DNA of 6,439 nucleotides from Planctomycetota bacterium (lineage in GTDB: Bacteria; Planctomycetota; UBA8108), in the NCBI GenBank assembly GCA_002708465.1, contig PAOC01000025.1, forward strand, positions 13,612 through 20,050. The letters are read 5' to 3'. Below, piece by piece: positions 1 to 6,439 of the stretch (its first letter is position 1; each line of letters opens with the position of its first letter). The notes beneath the pieces were generated by a model that was not told where the DNA came from, searched no databases, and saw only the letters and a list, made by a program, of their open reading frames with translations. The translations under genes and the position numbers were made by a program.

Positions 1-1149
1 AAGGTTCTCGGAGGCTCACGCGGTCGAAAGAAAGCGTTTCGCCCAGGCTCGATCGTCAACATCTCGGCGATGAGCTTCGGTTCGCTGAGCGCCGCCGCGG
101 TCGAGGCCCTGAATTGTGGTTCGGAGATCTGCGGCTGCCTGCACAACACTGGCGAGGGAGGAGTTTCTCCCTATCACCTGAAGGGCGGGGAGCTCATCTG
201 GCAGGTCGGCACCGGCTACTTTGGCTGCCGGGCGTCCGATGGGGGGTTTGACAAGGCGATGTTCCTGGAGACCTGTTCCAGGGGGCCTGTCCGTGCGATC
301 GAGATCAAGCTCAGCCAGGGAGCCAAGCCCGGTCTTGGCGGGCTCCTCCCGGCCGCCAAGGTCAGCCCCGAGATTGCCGAGATCCGCGGGATTCCTCTTG
401 GTGAGGATTGTCACAGCCCCTCGTCGCATACGGTCTTCAGCAATGTTGACGAGATGCTCGATTTTATCGAAGAGCTGGCAGAGGAAAGCGGCCTGCCGGT
501 CGGGATCAAGTCGGCCGTTGGCGAGATTTCGTTCTGGAGAGACCTTGCGCATCTGATGGCGACGACCAATCGAGGAGTCGATTTTATAACTGTTGATGGG
601 GGAGAGGGCGGCACGGGCGCTGCCCCCCTGGTTTTCAGCGACCATGTCGCCATGCCCTTCAAGATCGGCATGAGCCGGGTCTACAGGGAGTTTGCCGAGC
701 GGGGGCTGCATCACGATGTGGTCTTCATCGGTTCCGGGAAGCTGGGCTTTCCCGACAGCGCCATGCTGGGCTTCTCCCTAGGTTGCGACATGGTCAATGT
801 CGGCCGGGAGGCGATGCTTGCGGTGGGTTGCATCCAGGCGCAGCGTTGTCATACGGGGCATTGCCCTACGGGCGTGGCGACCCAGTCCAAGTGGCTGATG
901 CGGGGGCTTGACCCAACGGCCAAGGCCCATCGCCTGGCCAATTACGTCGTCGCTCTTCGAAAAGAGATTCTCCAACTCAGCAGAGCCTGTGGAGTCAGGC
1001 ATCCTGCCCTGGTGGGCCCCGAACACTTTGAGCTCCTCGATGACAGCTTCGGATCCAGGACTGTGCGCGAGGTTTTCGGCTACGAGGAGGACTGGAGCCT
1101 GCCGGCAGTTGCTGACCAGGAGGAGATTGACGGGATCATGCAGGGGTGA
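1..1149 (+). CDS. FMN-binding glutamate synthase family protein, 5' truncated by window edge
   Basis: The reading frame is open from the first base of the window, so the true start lies upstream; 382 residues and the TGA stop are visible. The protein matches the FMN-binding synthase domain of glutamate synthase large subunits, in the stand-alone short form. In window numbering the visible motifs are NISAMSFG (20-27), TGEGG (50-54), EIKLSQGAKPG (101-111), VDGGEGGTG (198-206) and a cysteine triad C277, C283, C288 within a CIQAQRCHTGHCP segment. That spacing (CX5CX4C) is the family's 3Fe-4S ligand set, and the glycine-rich loops are expected to hold FMN in a TIM barrel. The protein should be cytoplasmic. 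In full-length GltB this domain aminates 2-oxoglutarate using ammonia channelled from an amidotransferase domain. Stand-alone homologues usually lack that domain, and whether this one has it cannot be seen here, so the actual reaction is uncertain. The family call is firm; the substrate is not. The downstream nuclease gene starts 13 bases after the stop. Confidence 0.93.
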   Translation, partial: KVLGGSRGRKKAFRPGSIVNISAMSFGSLSAAAVEALNCGSEICGCLHNTGEGGVSPYHLKGGELIWQVGTGYFGCRASDGGFDKAMFLETCSRGPVRAIEIKLSQGAKPGLGGLLPAAKVSPEIAEIRGIPLGEDCHSPSSHTVFSNVDEMLDFIEELAEESGLPVGIKSAVGEISFWRDLAHLMATTNRGVDFITVDGGEGGTGAAPLVFSDHVAMPFKIGMSRVYREFAERGLHHDVVFIGSGKLGFPDSAMLGFSLGCDMVNVGREAMLAVGCIQAQRCHTGHCPTGVATQSKWLMRGLDPTAKAHRLANYVVALRKEILQLSRACGVRHPALVGPEHFELLDDSFGSRTVREVFGYEEDWSLPAVADQEEIDGIMQG

Positions 1150-1162
1150 GGGTGGTCGATTG

Positions 1163-2953
1163 ATGTGTGAACGGTTATTTCGGACTGGAGTGTCTTTGCT
1201 GATGGGCGTCCTGGCCTGCCTTGCGATGGCCGTGCTCATTTCTTCCTGTGGAGGTTTGCCCGAGCCGGGTGGGGTTCGGATTCACGAGATCCAGGGCCGG
1301 GCGCACCGTTCGCCCTATGATGGCCGGCAGGTCTCCGGTGTTGTCGGAATCGTTACCTTCACGGGCAAGGATCATTTCTTCCTGCAGGACCCTGATCCTG
1401 ACAGGGATGATTCCACTTCTGAGGCATTGAGAGTTTATGTCGGAAGGGACGGAGCGGTTCCGGTCCGGGGAGACCGGGTCTCGGTTTTCGGCAAGGTGAC
1501 GGAATATTATCCCGGCGGCAAGAAGACAGGCAATCTGCCCATGACCGGGATCGAGGCGAAGGAGGTGCGGCCCATCTCCTCGAAACGGCCGCTTCCGGAT
1601 TTTGTGTCGATTGGCGCTGGTGGGCGTCTTCCGCCAGGGAAGGTCATCGACGACGACTCCGTAGCTGGTGATCCGGAAAATCCGGCGACTCCTTTCGACC
1701 CCGCTCAGGATGGTCTTGATTTCTATGAGAGTCTTGAAGGGATGCTTGTTGAGATCAACGAGGCTGTTGTTGTCGGGGCATCGAATAAGTATTCCGAGGT
1801 CTGGGTTATCCCTGGTGAAGGAGGTGACTTTGGTCCCAGGACTCCGCGCGGAGGTCTCCTTTTGCGTAGCGACGACAGGAATCCTGAGAGGATCAAGCTC
1901 CAGGTGGGCCGGTCTCATGAGTGGAACGTGGGGGATGTACTGACAGGAGTCCGGGGCGTTTTCGATTACAGCTTTGGGAACTTCGCGCTCAAGCTTCTCG
2001 ATGCGCCTGGCCATGAAGACCGGGGCCTGATGCCCGAGGTGACCAGTCTCAGCGGAGGCCAGAGCCGGCTGAGCCTGGCCTCCTATAACGTGCTGAATTT
2101 CTCCGCGGTTGATAAGGAACGTTCCGGGAAGCTTGCGGCCCAGATTGTCGTTAATCTCAAGGCGCCCGACATCCTGGCCCTGCAGGAGATGCAGGACAAT
2201 AATGGTCCCGGCAAGGAGGGGGGCGCAGATGCAGGTGACAGCTTCAGGCTCCTGGTGGAAGCCATCAGCTCAGCTGGAGGCCCCGGCTACGAATTTGTGC
2301 AGCTCAATCCGGGAGACGGGGAGGATGGGGGGCAACCCGGAGGCAATATTCGCGTAGGCTTTCTTTTTAACCCAGCGAGGCTGAGGCTGGTCGTCCGTAA
2401 AGAGCTCGAGCAGGGTCAGCTGCCGAGTCCATCTCGGCTGGGGGGCAACTCACCGGCTTTCGAGTCCAGCAGGAAGTCCCTGTTCTGTGAGTTCCGCTTT
2501 GGTGAGTCGAGTATCTTTGTCATCAACAACCATCTCTCCTCCAAGTTCGGCAGTCCGCCAATGTACGGCAGCATGCAGCCGCCGAAGAATGGTGGATTCG
2601 ACAGGCGGGTGGCCCAGTTCAATCTGGTGAGCTCAGTTGTCGATGGGATCGTAGCTGCCGCTCCCGGAGCCCGAGTCGTTGTCCTGGGAGACTTCAACGA
2701 GTTTCCCTTCGAGGAGCCGTTGAAGAGCGCTGGCAAGGGTAAGGCTGGACTGCAGAACCTGTTGGAGCTTCTCCCCTCCACCGAACGGTATACCTACAAC
2801 TTCCAGGGGAACTCGCAGGCTCTTGACCATATCCTGGTAACCGGGACGCTGGCGCAAGGCGCGCAGGTTGACATTGTCCACGTCAACAGCGAGTTCGCCT
2901 CACAGGTGAGCGACCATGATCCGGTGATCGCCACGCTCAAGGTCCAGAGGTAG
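1163..2953 (+). CDS. Lipoprotein endonuclease/exonuclease/phosphatase family protein (ExeM/NucH-like)
   Basis: This 596-residue protein is predicted to be an exported nuclease or phosphodiesterase. The N-terminus has a basic start, a hydrophobic stretch (about 10-27) and a lipobox ISSC with Cys29, so it should be lipid-anchored outside the cytoplasm. Residues about 38-150 resemble the OB-fold-like region of ExeM/YhcR-type secreted nucleases (HEIQGRAHRSP, then FFLQDPDPD). The catalytic domain runs from about 303 to the end with the expected motif series: SYNVLNF (N309), LQEMQD (E342), INNHLSS (H457), GDFNEF (D510, N512), LDHIL (D555, H556) and SDHDP (583-587). These fit the metal-binding and catalytic residues of the family, so it looks intact. 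Substrate could be DNA, RNA or another phosphodiester; the ExeM-like layout favours extracellular nucleic acid. ATG 1163 is chosen because it gives the full signal peptide and has GAGG at 1148-1151 overlapping the upstream stop. TTG 1160 and ATG 1202 are in-frame alternatives. Likely cotranscribed with the upstream gene. Confidence 0.9.
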   Translation: MCERLFRTGVSLLMGVLACLAMAVLISSCGGLPEPGGVRIHEIQGRAHRSPYDGRQVSGVVGIVTFTGKDHFFLQDPDPDRDDSTSEALRVYVGRDGAVPVRGDRVSVFGKVTEYYPGGKKTGNLPMTGIEAKEVRPISSKRPLPDFVSIGAGGRLPPGKVIDDDSVAGDPENPATPFDPAQDGLDFYESLEGMLVEINEAVVVGASNKYSEVWVIPGEGGDFGPRTPRGGLLLRSDDRNPERIKLQVGRSHEWNVGDVLTGVRGVFDYSFGNFALKLLDAPGHEDRGLMPEVTSLSGGQSRLSLASYNVLNFSAVDKERSGKLAAQIVVNLKAPDILALQEMQDNNGPGKEGGADAGDSFRLLVEAISSAGGPGYEFVQLNPGDGEDGGQPGGNIRVGFLFNPARLRLVVRKELEQGQLPSPSRLGGNSPAFESSRKSLFCEFRFGESSIFVINNHLSSKFGSPPMYGSMQPPKNGGFDRRVAQFNLVSSVVDGIVAAAPGARVVVLGDFNEFPFEEPLKSAGKGKAGLQNLLELLPSTERYTYNFQGNSQALDHILVTGTLAQGAQVDIVHVNSEFASQVSDHDPVIATLKVQR

Positions 2954-2970
2954 GGTTCTGGGAGAGAAAG

Positions 2971-3018
2971 GGCGAACGATCGCCCGGGCTCCGCGAGGAC
3001 GGAGCCCGGGAAATCGCC
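2971..3018. terminator. Convergent-gap GC hairpin, possible bidirectional terminator
   Basis: Between the two convergent stop codons there is a perfect 11-bp inverted repeat: CCCGGGCTCCG at 2983-2993 and CGGAGCCCGGG at 3000-3010, with a 6-base loop. An outer 5-bp pair, GGCGA 2971-2975 with TCGCC 3014-3018, can extend it past a small internal loop. No T-tract follows on the plus strand and only a weak pyrimidine run follows on the minus strand. It is therefore not a textbook intrinsic terminator, but position and strength suggest it ends transcription or protects the 3' ends of both flanking genes. Confidence 0.6.
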
Positions 3019-3036
3019 GCGAGACATCAGACCCCC

Positions 3037-5844
3037 TCAGGGACAGACCTGGATGTCACAGGAAAGAGCACCCTGCTCTACCGTACCGCAGTCCTCTCCA
3101 GGAGGAGCGATCTGGCCGCCGGCCCTGAACAGGTAGTTCAGGAAGTAGACGGGATCGGTCAGGTTCAGGGTGTTGTCACCGTTGGTGTCAGCTGACATTT
3201 CGCAGCACAGGTCACTTCCGTTGGTGAACATGTGGCTGAGAACGACGATAGCATCGGTAACGTTCAGGCTGCCATCACAGTTGGCGTCGCCGCGGCGGAA
3301 GGTCGCGGTCGGAACAGTGGAGACGGAGGCAACCATACCATTGACGACGATCTCCGAGAGGGCAGGGCCAGCCTCGCCCTCGTACAGTCCGACAACATCC
3401 CGCTGGGCGATGGTCATGGTCAGGCCATCGAAGGGTCGCTCCAGATCGAGCTCGATGGTGATCCGGTTGCCCGAGGTCAGCCGGCGGCGCACGATGCGCT
3501 CCTCGACTGTCTCTCCGCCAAGGGTCGTCTCGATGACAAAGCCGCGGATCTCCTGGCTGCGTTCGCCAAAGATTCCAACCTCGGGGCCCTGGCCGGGAGC
3601 GTGGACCACGAGCTGGCGCGAGCGAATCGGAACCGGCCAACGCATCTGGACGATACTGTTGGTTCGGCTCCCGGCGCCTACCCACTCGTTACCCATCGCC
3701 ATTGTCGAACGGTCGACAAGGTTCTGGGGCGGGAAGATCGCCGGTACGGCTCCGGGCGCGAACCCGGGCAGGCCGATGATCTCGTTTTCAGCATCAACGA
3801 CCTCTGGAAGAGGACGTTGGGGAGGTACGCGGCCAAAGGCGGAACTGGCGCGGATCGCGGCGCTCGGGGCCAGGTTGGTGAACCTGAGCTCCCTGGCATC
3901 CTGCGGTACATCGACCATGGTGTGTCCGGCATGGCAGCCAACACAGCGAGCTGTACGGTGTTCACGTCCGAAGTTCATGCCGCCGACATGGAAGACCTGG
4001 CCGTCCCGGCCCTGGGCGAGATGGCCCTCGGGAGTACGGATGACCTCAAAAAGCGGCACACCCGCTGGCAGCTCGGCCTCGACTCGCCCATCGGGACCAA
4101 TCTCTTCGCGATGGATCAGGACGGGTTCGTCATTCCCCTCGGTGCTGCTGCCCTGGGGAGCCATGTAGAACTCGATGGCCAGGTCCTGCCCGATCGGCGG
4201 GGAGGAAGGCACGTTGAAGTCGACAGGGGCGTTGAAGTGGATATTCTCGACAATGAACCGGAAGGTGCCGTTCATTCGAACAGCCTCTTCGGCGGTTTGC
4301 GGAATATAGTTCGTCAGTCTGTCGGTCGTGAGGTCCCGGATCACAGGGGGCAGCTCACGAGCGACAATCGGAGTCGCATCCAGCTCGGCGGTGCGTCTGC
4401 GCTCGAGGAGGGGTCTCATCGTCGCTTCGGCATTTTCAGCCGACGGGTTCTCCATGATGTAGAGGTCGAATTGGGAGGGGCGAGCCCTCGGCAGTCCTTC
4501 CTCGTTGAGTGCCTGGACCGGGGCGGCGCTGACAAGCAGGCTGCCGTCGGGCAATTCAACTGCACTCTCGTAGGAGAACTGGACCTCTTCCGCGGCTTCC
4601 TGTTCGACGAGCTCGAAGAAGTCCGGAGGGAGCTCTTCGCCCGGGACTCCCGGGAATGGCGGCAGGTTCGGAAGAAGAGGGATCTCGCGGTCGAGGGTCT
4701 GTCCAGGGAAAGCCTGGGGGCCGCCAACCGCTTCGGGTTTTTCCGCACCGCGGGTGTAGAGCCTGACTCCAAAGGGAGCGGGCTCTCCAATCACCGGCGT
4801 GACGGGGATAAAGAGCGAGAGGGCTCTTCCATCGCGCGTGAAGCTGGGCTTGTAGGCCTGGCTCTCCTCGCGATCGAGCCGGAATCCGGAGAACATCTCG
4901 AGTCCGGTTCCATCCGGGTTTACGCTGGACAGGAACCAGCTGTTGACGCCGGGGAATTCCTCGGCGTCGACATTCCGCAGAGCGTTCGCATCGACAGGTG
5001 TCGGGAGCGATACACCGGGCGCGATTTCCTCACCTTCGCTCTCGATGGTGTAGCCGGGCGATCCCGGACGAATCGGTTCGGGTTCTTCGCCCGTCCCTTC
5101 TTCGATGAGCTGGGCAGTCCTCCACCAGCGCGAATAGACGATCTGGCCGGTCGAGGGGTCGACGGTAGGCGTGTCAGCGCCGAACCGTTCTGTGGTGATC
5201 CGGTGCATGTCGCTGCCATCAGCGTTCATGACGTAGAGGTTGGTTGCCCGTTTTCTCCCATCGGGAGCCGTCTCAGGGTAGCGTGTCGAGACAAAGCAGA
5301 TACGGCCATCAGGGAGGTAGCAGGGGTCGAGGTCGTCGTGACCCAGGAACCTCTCAGCATTGTCGCCGAACTGCTCGAGATCGACCTCGCGCAGATCATG
5401 CGTGAGCTGGCGAAGGCCGGAGCCATCGACATGGATCTCGAATATCCTCCAGCCGTTCCCTACCGAAGAGAACCCGGAGAAAACCACGTGAGTGGCATTG
5501 TAGGAAACATCGGGGTCCATGACGTCAATCGGGATTGACTGGTCATTGGTGTTGAGCCTGGCATCGACGAGCGTCCGGATTCCTCCGTTCGAGTCAATGG
5601 CCTGGAGCTGTCCGCGGCTGGCGGTACGAACCACCGAGTCACGTTCGGACTGCTCAGAGTTCCCGAGGTGCCTGGAGACAAATACGATTTCGGGCCGCGC
5701 CTGCGCGCCGGGTTCGTCGATCGCCATCGCTGTCGAGATGAACCCCTGCGAAAGGAGCGCGACCAGGGCGCAAACCCCCGCATGTCTCCCCATTCGTTGG
5801 GCGGTGTTTCTTCCGCCTGTAAAACTTATGATCGAATTCAGCAT
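3037..5844 (-). CDS. Secreted HzsA-related monohaem protein with beta-propeller, discoidin-like and dockerin domains
   Basis: This is a 935-residue exported protein. A signal peptide ends near AMA (39-41) after a hydrophobic core at about 23-35. Residues about 48-465 look like a TolB/WD40-like beta-propeller, with repeats such as GHDDLDPCYLPDGRICFVST (168-187) and NLYVMNADGSDMHRIT (202-217). Residues about 480-640 resemble the region before the haem in hydrazine synthase alpha-like proteins and end in one haem c motif, CVGCH (634-638). Residues about 655-840 resemble a discoidin/galactose-binding-like domain starting FTNLAPSA. The tail (849-935) holds two dockerin-type calcium loops, starting at D853 (DANCDGSLNVTD) and D886 (DTNGDNTLNLTD). 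The mature part has C175 and C183 in the propeller, the two haem cysteines, and six cysteines from 856 on. ATG 5844 is chosen for its AGGAGG site; an inner ATG at 5793 (residue 18) would also leave a signal peptide, and the frame stays open upstream to 6126. True hydrazine synthase function is unlikely: one CXXCH and no partner subunits here. Role unknown, possibly surface redox or ligand binding. Confidence 0.88.
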   Translation of the reverse strand: MLNSIISFTGGRNTAQRMGRHAGVCALVALLSQGFISTAMAIDEPGAQARPEIVFVSRHLGNSEQSERDSVVRTASRGQLQAIDSNGGIRTLVDARLNTNDQSIPIDVMDPDVSYNATHVVFSGFSSVGNGWRIFEIHVDGSGLRQLTHDLREVDLEQFGDNAERFLGHDDLDPCYLPDGRICFVSTRYPETAPDGRKRATNLYVMNADGSDMHRITTERFGADTPTVDPSTGQIVYSRWWRTAQLIEEGTGEEPEPIRPGSPGYTIESEGEEIAPGVSLPTPVDANALRNVDAEEFPGVNSWFLSSVNPDGTGLEMFSGFRLDREESQAYKPSFTRDGRALSLFIPVTPVIGEPAPFGVRLYTRGAEKPEAVGGPQAFPGQTLDREIPLLPNLPPFPGVPGEELPPDFFELVEQEAAEEVQFSYESAVELPDGSLLVSAAPVQALNEEGLPRARPSQFDLYIMENPSAENAEATMRPLLERRRTAELDATPIVARELPPVIRDLTTDRLTNYIPQTAEEAVRMNGTFRFIVENIHFNAPVDFNVPSSPPIGQDLAIEFYMAPQGSSTEGNDEPVLIHREEIGPDGRVEAELPAGVPLFEVIRTPEGHLAQGRDGQVFHVGGMNFGREHRTARCVGCHAGHTMVDVPQDARELRFTNLAPSAAIRASSAFGRVPPQRPLPEVVDAENEIIGLPGFAPGAVPAIFPPQNLVDRSTMAMGNEWVGAGSRTNSIVQMRWPVPIRSRQLVVHAPGQGPEVGIFGERSQEIRGFVIETTLGGETVEERIVRRRLTSGNRITIELDLERPFDGLTMTIAQRDVVGLYEGEAGPALSEIVVNGMVASVSTVPTATFRRGDANCDGSLNVTDAIVVLSHMFTNGSDLCCEMSADTNGDNTLNLTDPVYFLNYLFRAGGQIAPPGEDCGTVEQGALSCDIQVCP

Positions 5845-5854
5845 CTGAATTTGA

Positions 5855-5860
5855 CCTCCT
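5855..5860 (-). promoter_or_regulatory. Strong ribosome binding site of the HzsA-related gene
   Basis: On the minus strand a perfect AGGAGG lies 10 bases before ATG 5844. It sits just after a T8 run (5872-5865). This site decides the start, since the frame is open for 94 more codons upstream and those upstream ATGs have no comparable site. Confidence 0.75.
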
Positions 5861-6005
5861 CTTGAAAAAAAACCACAACTGAAGATATGAATAAGTACGC
5901 TAATCCGCGCAATCCTCCCAAGAGCACGGGCAGATTCCATTTGATACCGTTTCAAAACTTTCCCCAGGACTTCCAGCAGGAGGAGTTCTCGGCGAGTTTC
6001 GGAAT

Positions 6006-6064
6006 AAAAAACAGTTGGGGAGATAAAGCTGTGGAGCTTTCTGATGACCCACGACTGATCTCCC
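6006..6064 (-). promoter_or_regulatory. Attenuator-like hairpin with T6 tract in the leader
   Basis: Read on the minus strand, GGGAGAT (6064-6058), a 17-base bulge, AAAGCT (6040-6035), a CCAC loop, AGCTTT (6030-6025) and ATCTCCC (6024-6018) form two directly stacked stems totalling 13 bp. CAACTG and then TTTTTT (6011-6006) follow. The T-tract starts six bases after the stem, further away than in a classic terminator. A competing pairing exists: TGGGGA (6071-6066) with TCCCCA (6021-6016). It could be an attenuator for the HzsA-related gene, or a late terminator for the pyrophosphohydrolase transcript. Confidence 0.4.
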
Positions 6065-6164
6065 GTCCCCAGTTCACATTTCGAGTTACCTGCCCCATCG
6101 TTCTCCTGAAGAAGTCCAACAACCATAGACCCGGGAAAAACCCCGGAATGTCTTCAGAAAGTCA

Positions 6165-6193
6165 ATTAGCCACCACGATCCGGATGCTGTCAA
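6165..6193 (-). promoter_or_regulatory. Possible sigma70-type promoter for the HzsA-related gene
   Basis: On the minus strand a consensus TTGACA (6193-6188) is followed, after a 17-base spacer, by GCTAAT (6170-6165), which matches four of six positions of TATAAT but lacks its leading TA. The 35 or so bases upstream are A/T-rich, as in an UP element. If real, transcription would begin near 6158 and give a leader of roughly 310 bases. The weak -10 keeps confidence low. Confidence 0.3.
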
Positions 6194-6216
6194 TAAATGT
6201 TTGTGAGAGATTTATT
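6192..6216. repeat. AT-rich inverted repeat next to the candidate -35 box
   Basis: AATAAAT (6192-6198) and ATTTATT (6210-6216) are perfect 7-base inverted arms with an 11-base spacer. The inner arm overlaps the TTGACA by two bases. It could be an operator half-site pair or simply part of the A/T-rich upstream stretch; the low complexity makes chance plausible. Confidence 0.3.
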
Positions 6217-6263
6217 AGGTTTATTTTACCCCGGTCGAGGACGCCCAATGACCGCCATCCGGG

Positions 6264-6439
6264 CTAGCTGTGACGCCCCCGGAATTCTTCACCGGGATAT
6301 TTCGAGGCGTTTTTGACCATCTTCTTTTCGATCGATTCGGAGAGGTCGATATCGAGATGATTGGCCAGCGAGAGACAGTAGCAGAGGACATCGGCAAGCT
6401 CTTCCTCGACCTCCTCGCGCTTACCCGGTTCGCTGAAAA
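6264..6439 (-). CDS. MazG-like nucleotide pyrophosphohydrolase (dCTP pyrophosphatase-like), C-terminal part
   Basis: The last 57 residues and the TAG stop are visible on the minus strand; the start lies beyond the right edge of the window. The fragment carries EEVEEELADV, whose ELAD (fragment residues 13-16) fits the ExxD metal-binding motif of the all-alpha NTP pyrophosphatase superfamily. A helix with LSLANHLDIDL follows, then the tail signature KNASKYPGEEFRGR (42-55), close to the KN..KYP....RG ending of DCTPP1/RS21-C6-like enzymes. Such enzymes cut (d)NTPs to the monophosphate and pyrophosphate in the cytoplasm, removing modified or excess nucleotides; the preferred nucleotide cannot be told from this part. 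It is read in the same direction as the HzsA-related gene but 419 bases ahead of it, so cotranscription is possible but not indicated. Confidence 0.85.
   Translation of the reverse strand, partial: FSEPGKREEVEEELADVLCYCLSLANHLDIDLSESIEKKMVKNASKYPGEEFRGRHS

Larger units (their letters stand above)
5845..6263. other. Intergenic region, 419 bases, probable leader of the HzsA-related gene
   Basis: This stretch separates the pyrophosphohydrolase stop from the HzsA-related start. It is visibly richer in A and T than the flanking genes, with A/T runs at 5865-5872, 6006-6011 and 6192-6230. Reading toward the HzsA-related gene it contains a TTGACA promoter-like site, a small CCGGG/CCCGG hairpin (6131-6146), a larger hairpin with a T6 tract and the ribosome binding site. 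Open frames here (plus 5887-6267; minus extension from 6126) show no recognisable protein, and I do not call a gene. Confidence 0.6.

Noticed and set aside
16..714. A 232-codon minus-strand open frame opposite the glutamate-synthase-like gene
   Set aside because: The plus-strand frame carries all conserved family motifs here; the opposite frame is a shadow.
908..1162. Upstream extension of the nuclease frame to ATG 908
   Set aside because: It overlaps the conserved end of the glutamate-synthase-like gene and would bury the lipoprotein signal peptide inside the protein.
3232..5538. A 768-codon open frame on the plus strand, opposite the HzsA-related gene
   Set aside because: The translation shows no recognisable domain, and the minus-strand protein has clear motifs, a signal peptide and a strong ribosome binding site. 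Long antisense frames are common in GC-rich genes.
3037..5844. Evidence for anammox (true hydrazine synthase)
   Set aside because: Only one CXXCH is present, the protein has extra discoidin-like and dockerin parts, and no beta/gamma subunit or hydrazine dehydrogenase gene is seen. HzsA-related proteins occur in many non-anammox planctomycetes.
6041..6064. CTGATGA on the plus strand, as in a hammerhead ribozyme core
   Set aside because: No GAAA core strand with flanking stem II and III pairing was found nearby, so the heptamer alone is likely chance.
6180..6262. CCGGATG (6180-6186) and CATCCGG (6256-6262) as a 7-base inverted repeat
   Set aside because: The arms are 69 bases apart with no supporting inner stem that fits a terminator, so chance is likely.
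5887..6267. A 126-codon plus-strand open frame in the intergenic region
   Set aside because: No recognisable family, no convincing ribosome binding site, A/T-rich noncoding-looking composition, and it runs into the end of the opposite pyrophosphohydrolase gene.

Overview
The window looks like a piece of a GC-rich bacterial chromosome, most likely from a planctomycete or a close environmental relative. This is an inference. It rests on a large secreted protein that combines a TolB-like propeller, a hydrazine-synthase-alpha-like (HzsA-related) haem c segment and a C-terminal double-EF-hand dockerin-like repeat, a combination typical of Planctomycetota. No rRNA, tRNA, CRISPR array, insertion sequence or phage gene was seen.

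Layout. Positions 1-1149 (+) hold the 3' part of a stand-alone FMN/3Fe-4S glutamate-synthase-family protein. Thirteen bases later, 1163-2953 (+) encodes a lipoprotein of the ExeM/NucH-like endonuclease/exonuclease/phosphatase family, so the two probably share a transcript. Positions 2954-3036 are a short convergent gap with a strong GC hairpin. Positions 3037-5844 (-) encode the HzsA-related, dockerin-bearing secreted protein, with a very good ribosome binding site. Positions 5845-6263 are an AT-richer intergenic stretch of about 420 bases. It holds a possible promoter and an attenuator-like hairpin with a T6 tract, both oriented toward the HzsA-related gene. Positions 6264-6439 (-) are the C-terminal part of a MazG-like/dCTP-pyrophosphatase-like nucleotide pyrophosphohydrolase that runs off the right edge.

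How the genes relate. Nothing ties all four into one pathway. The glutamate-synthase-like protein should be cytoplasmic, the nuclease is predicted to be membrane-anchored outside the cytoplasm, the HzsA-related protein is predicted to be exported, and the pyrophosphohydrolase cleans nucleotide pools in the cytoplasm. The HzsA resemblance is not evidence of anammox: no other hydrazine synthase subunit is visible and only one haem motif is present. The parts most worth a second look are the architecture of the HzsA-related protein and its long structured leader. I see no clear sign of a wholly new multi-gene system.
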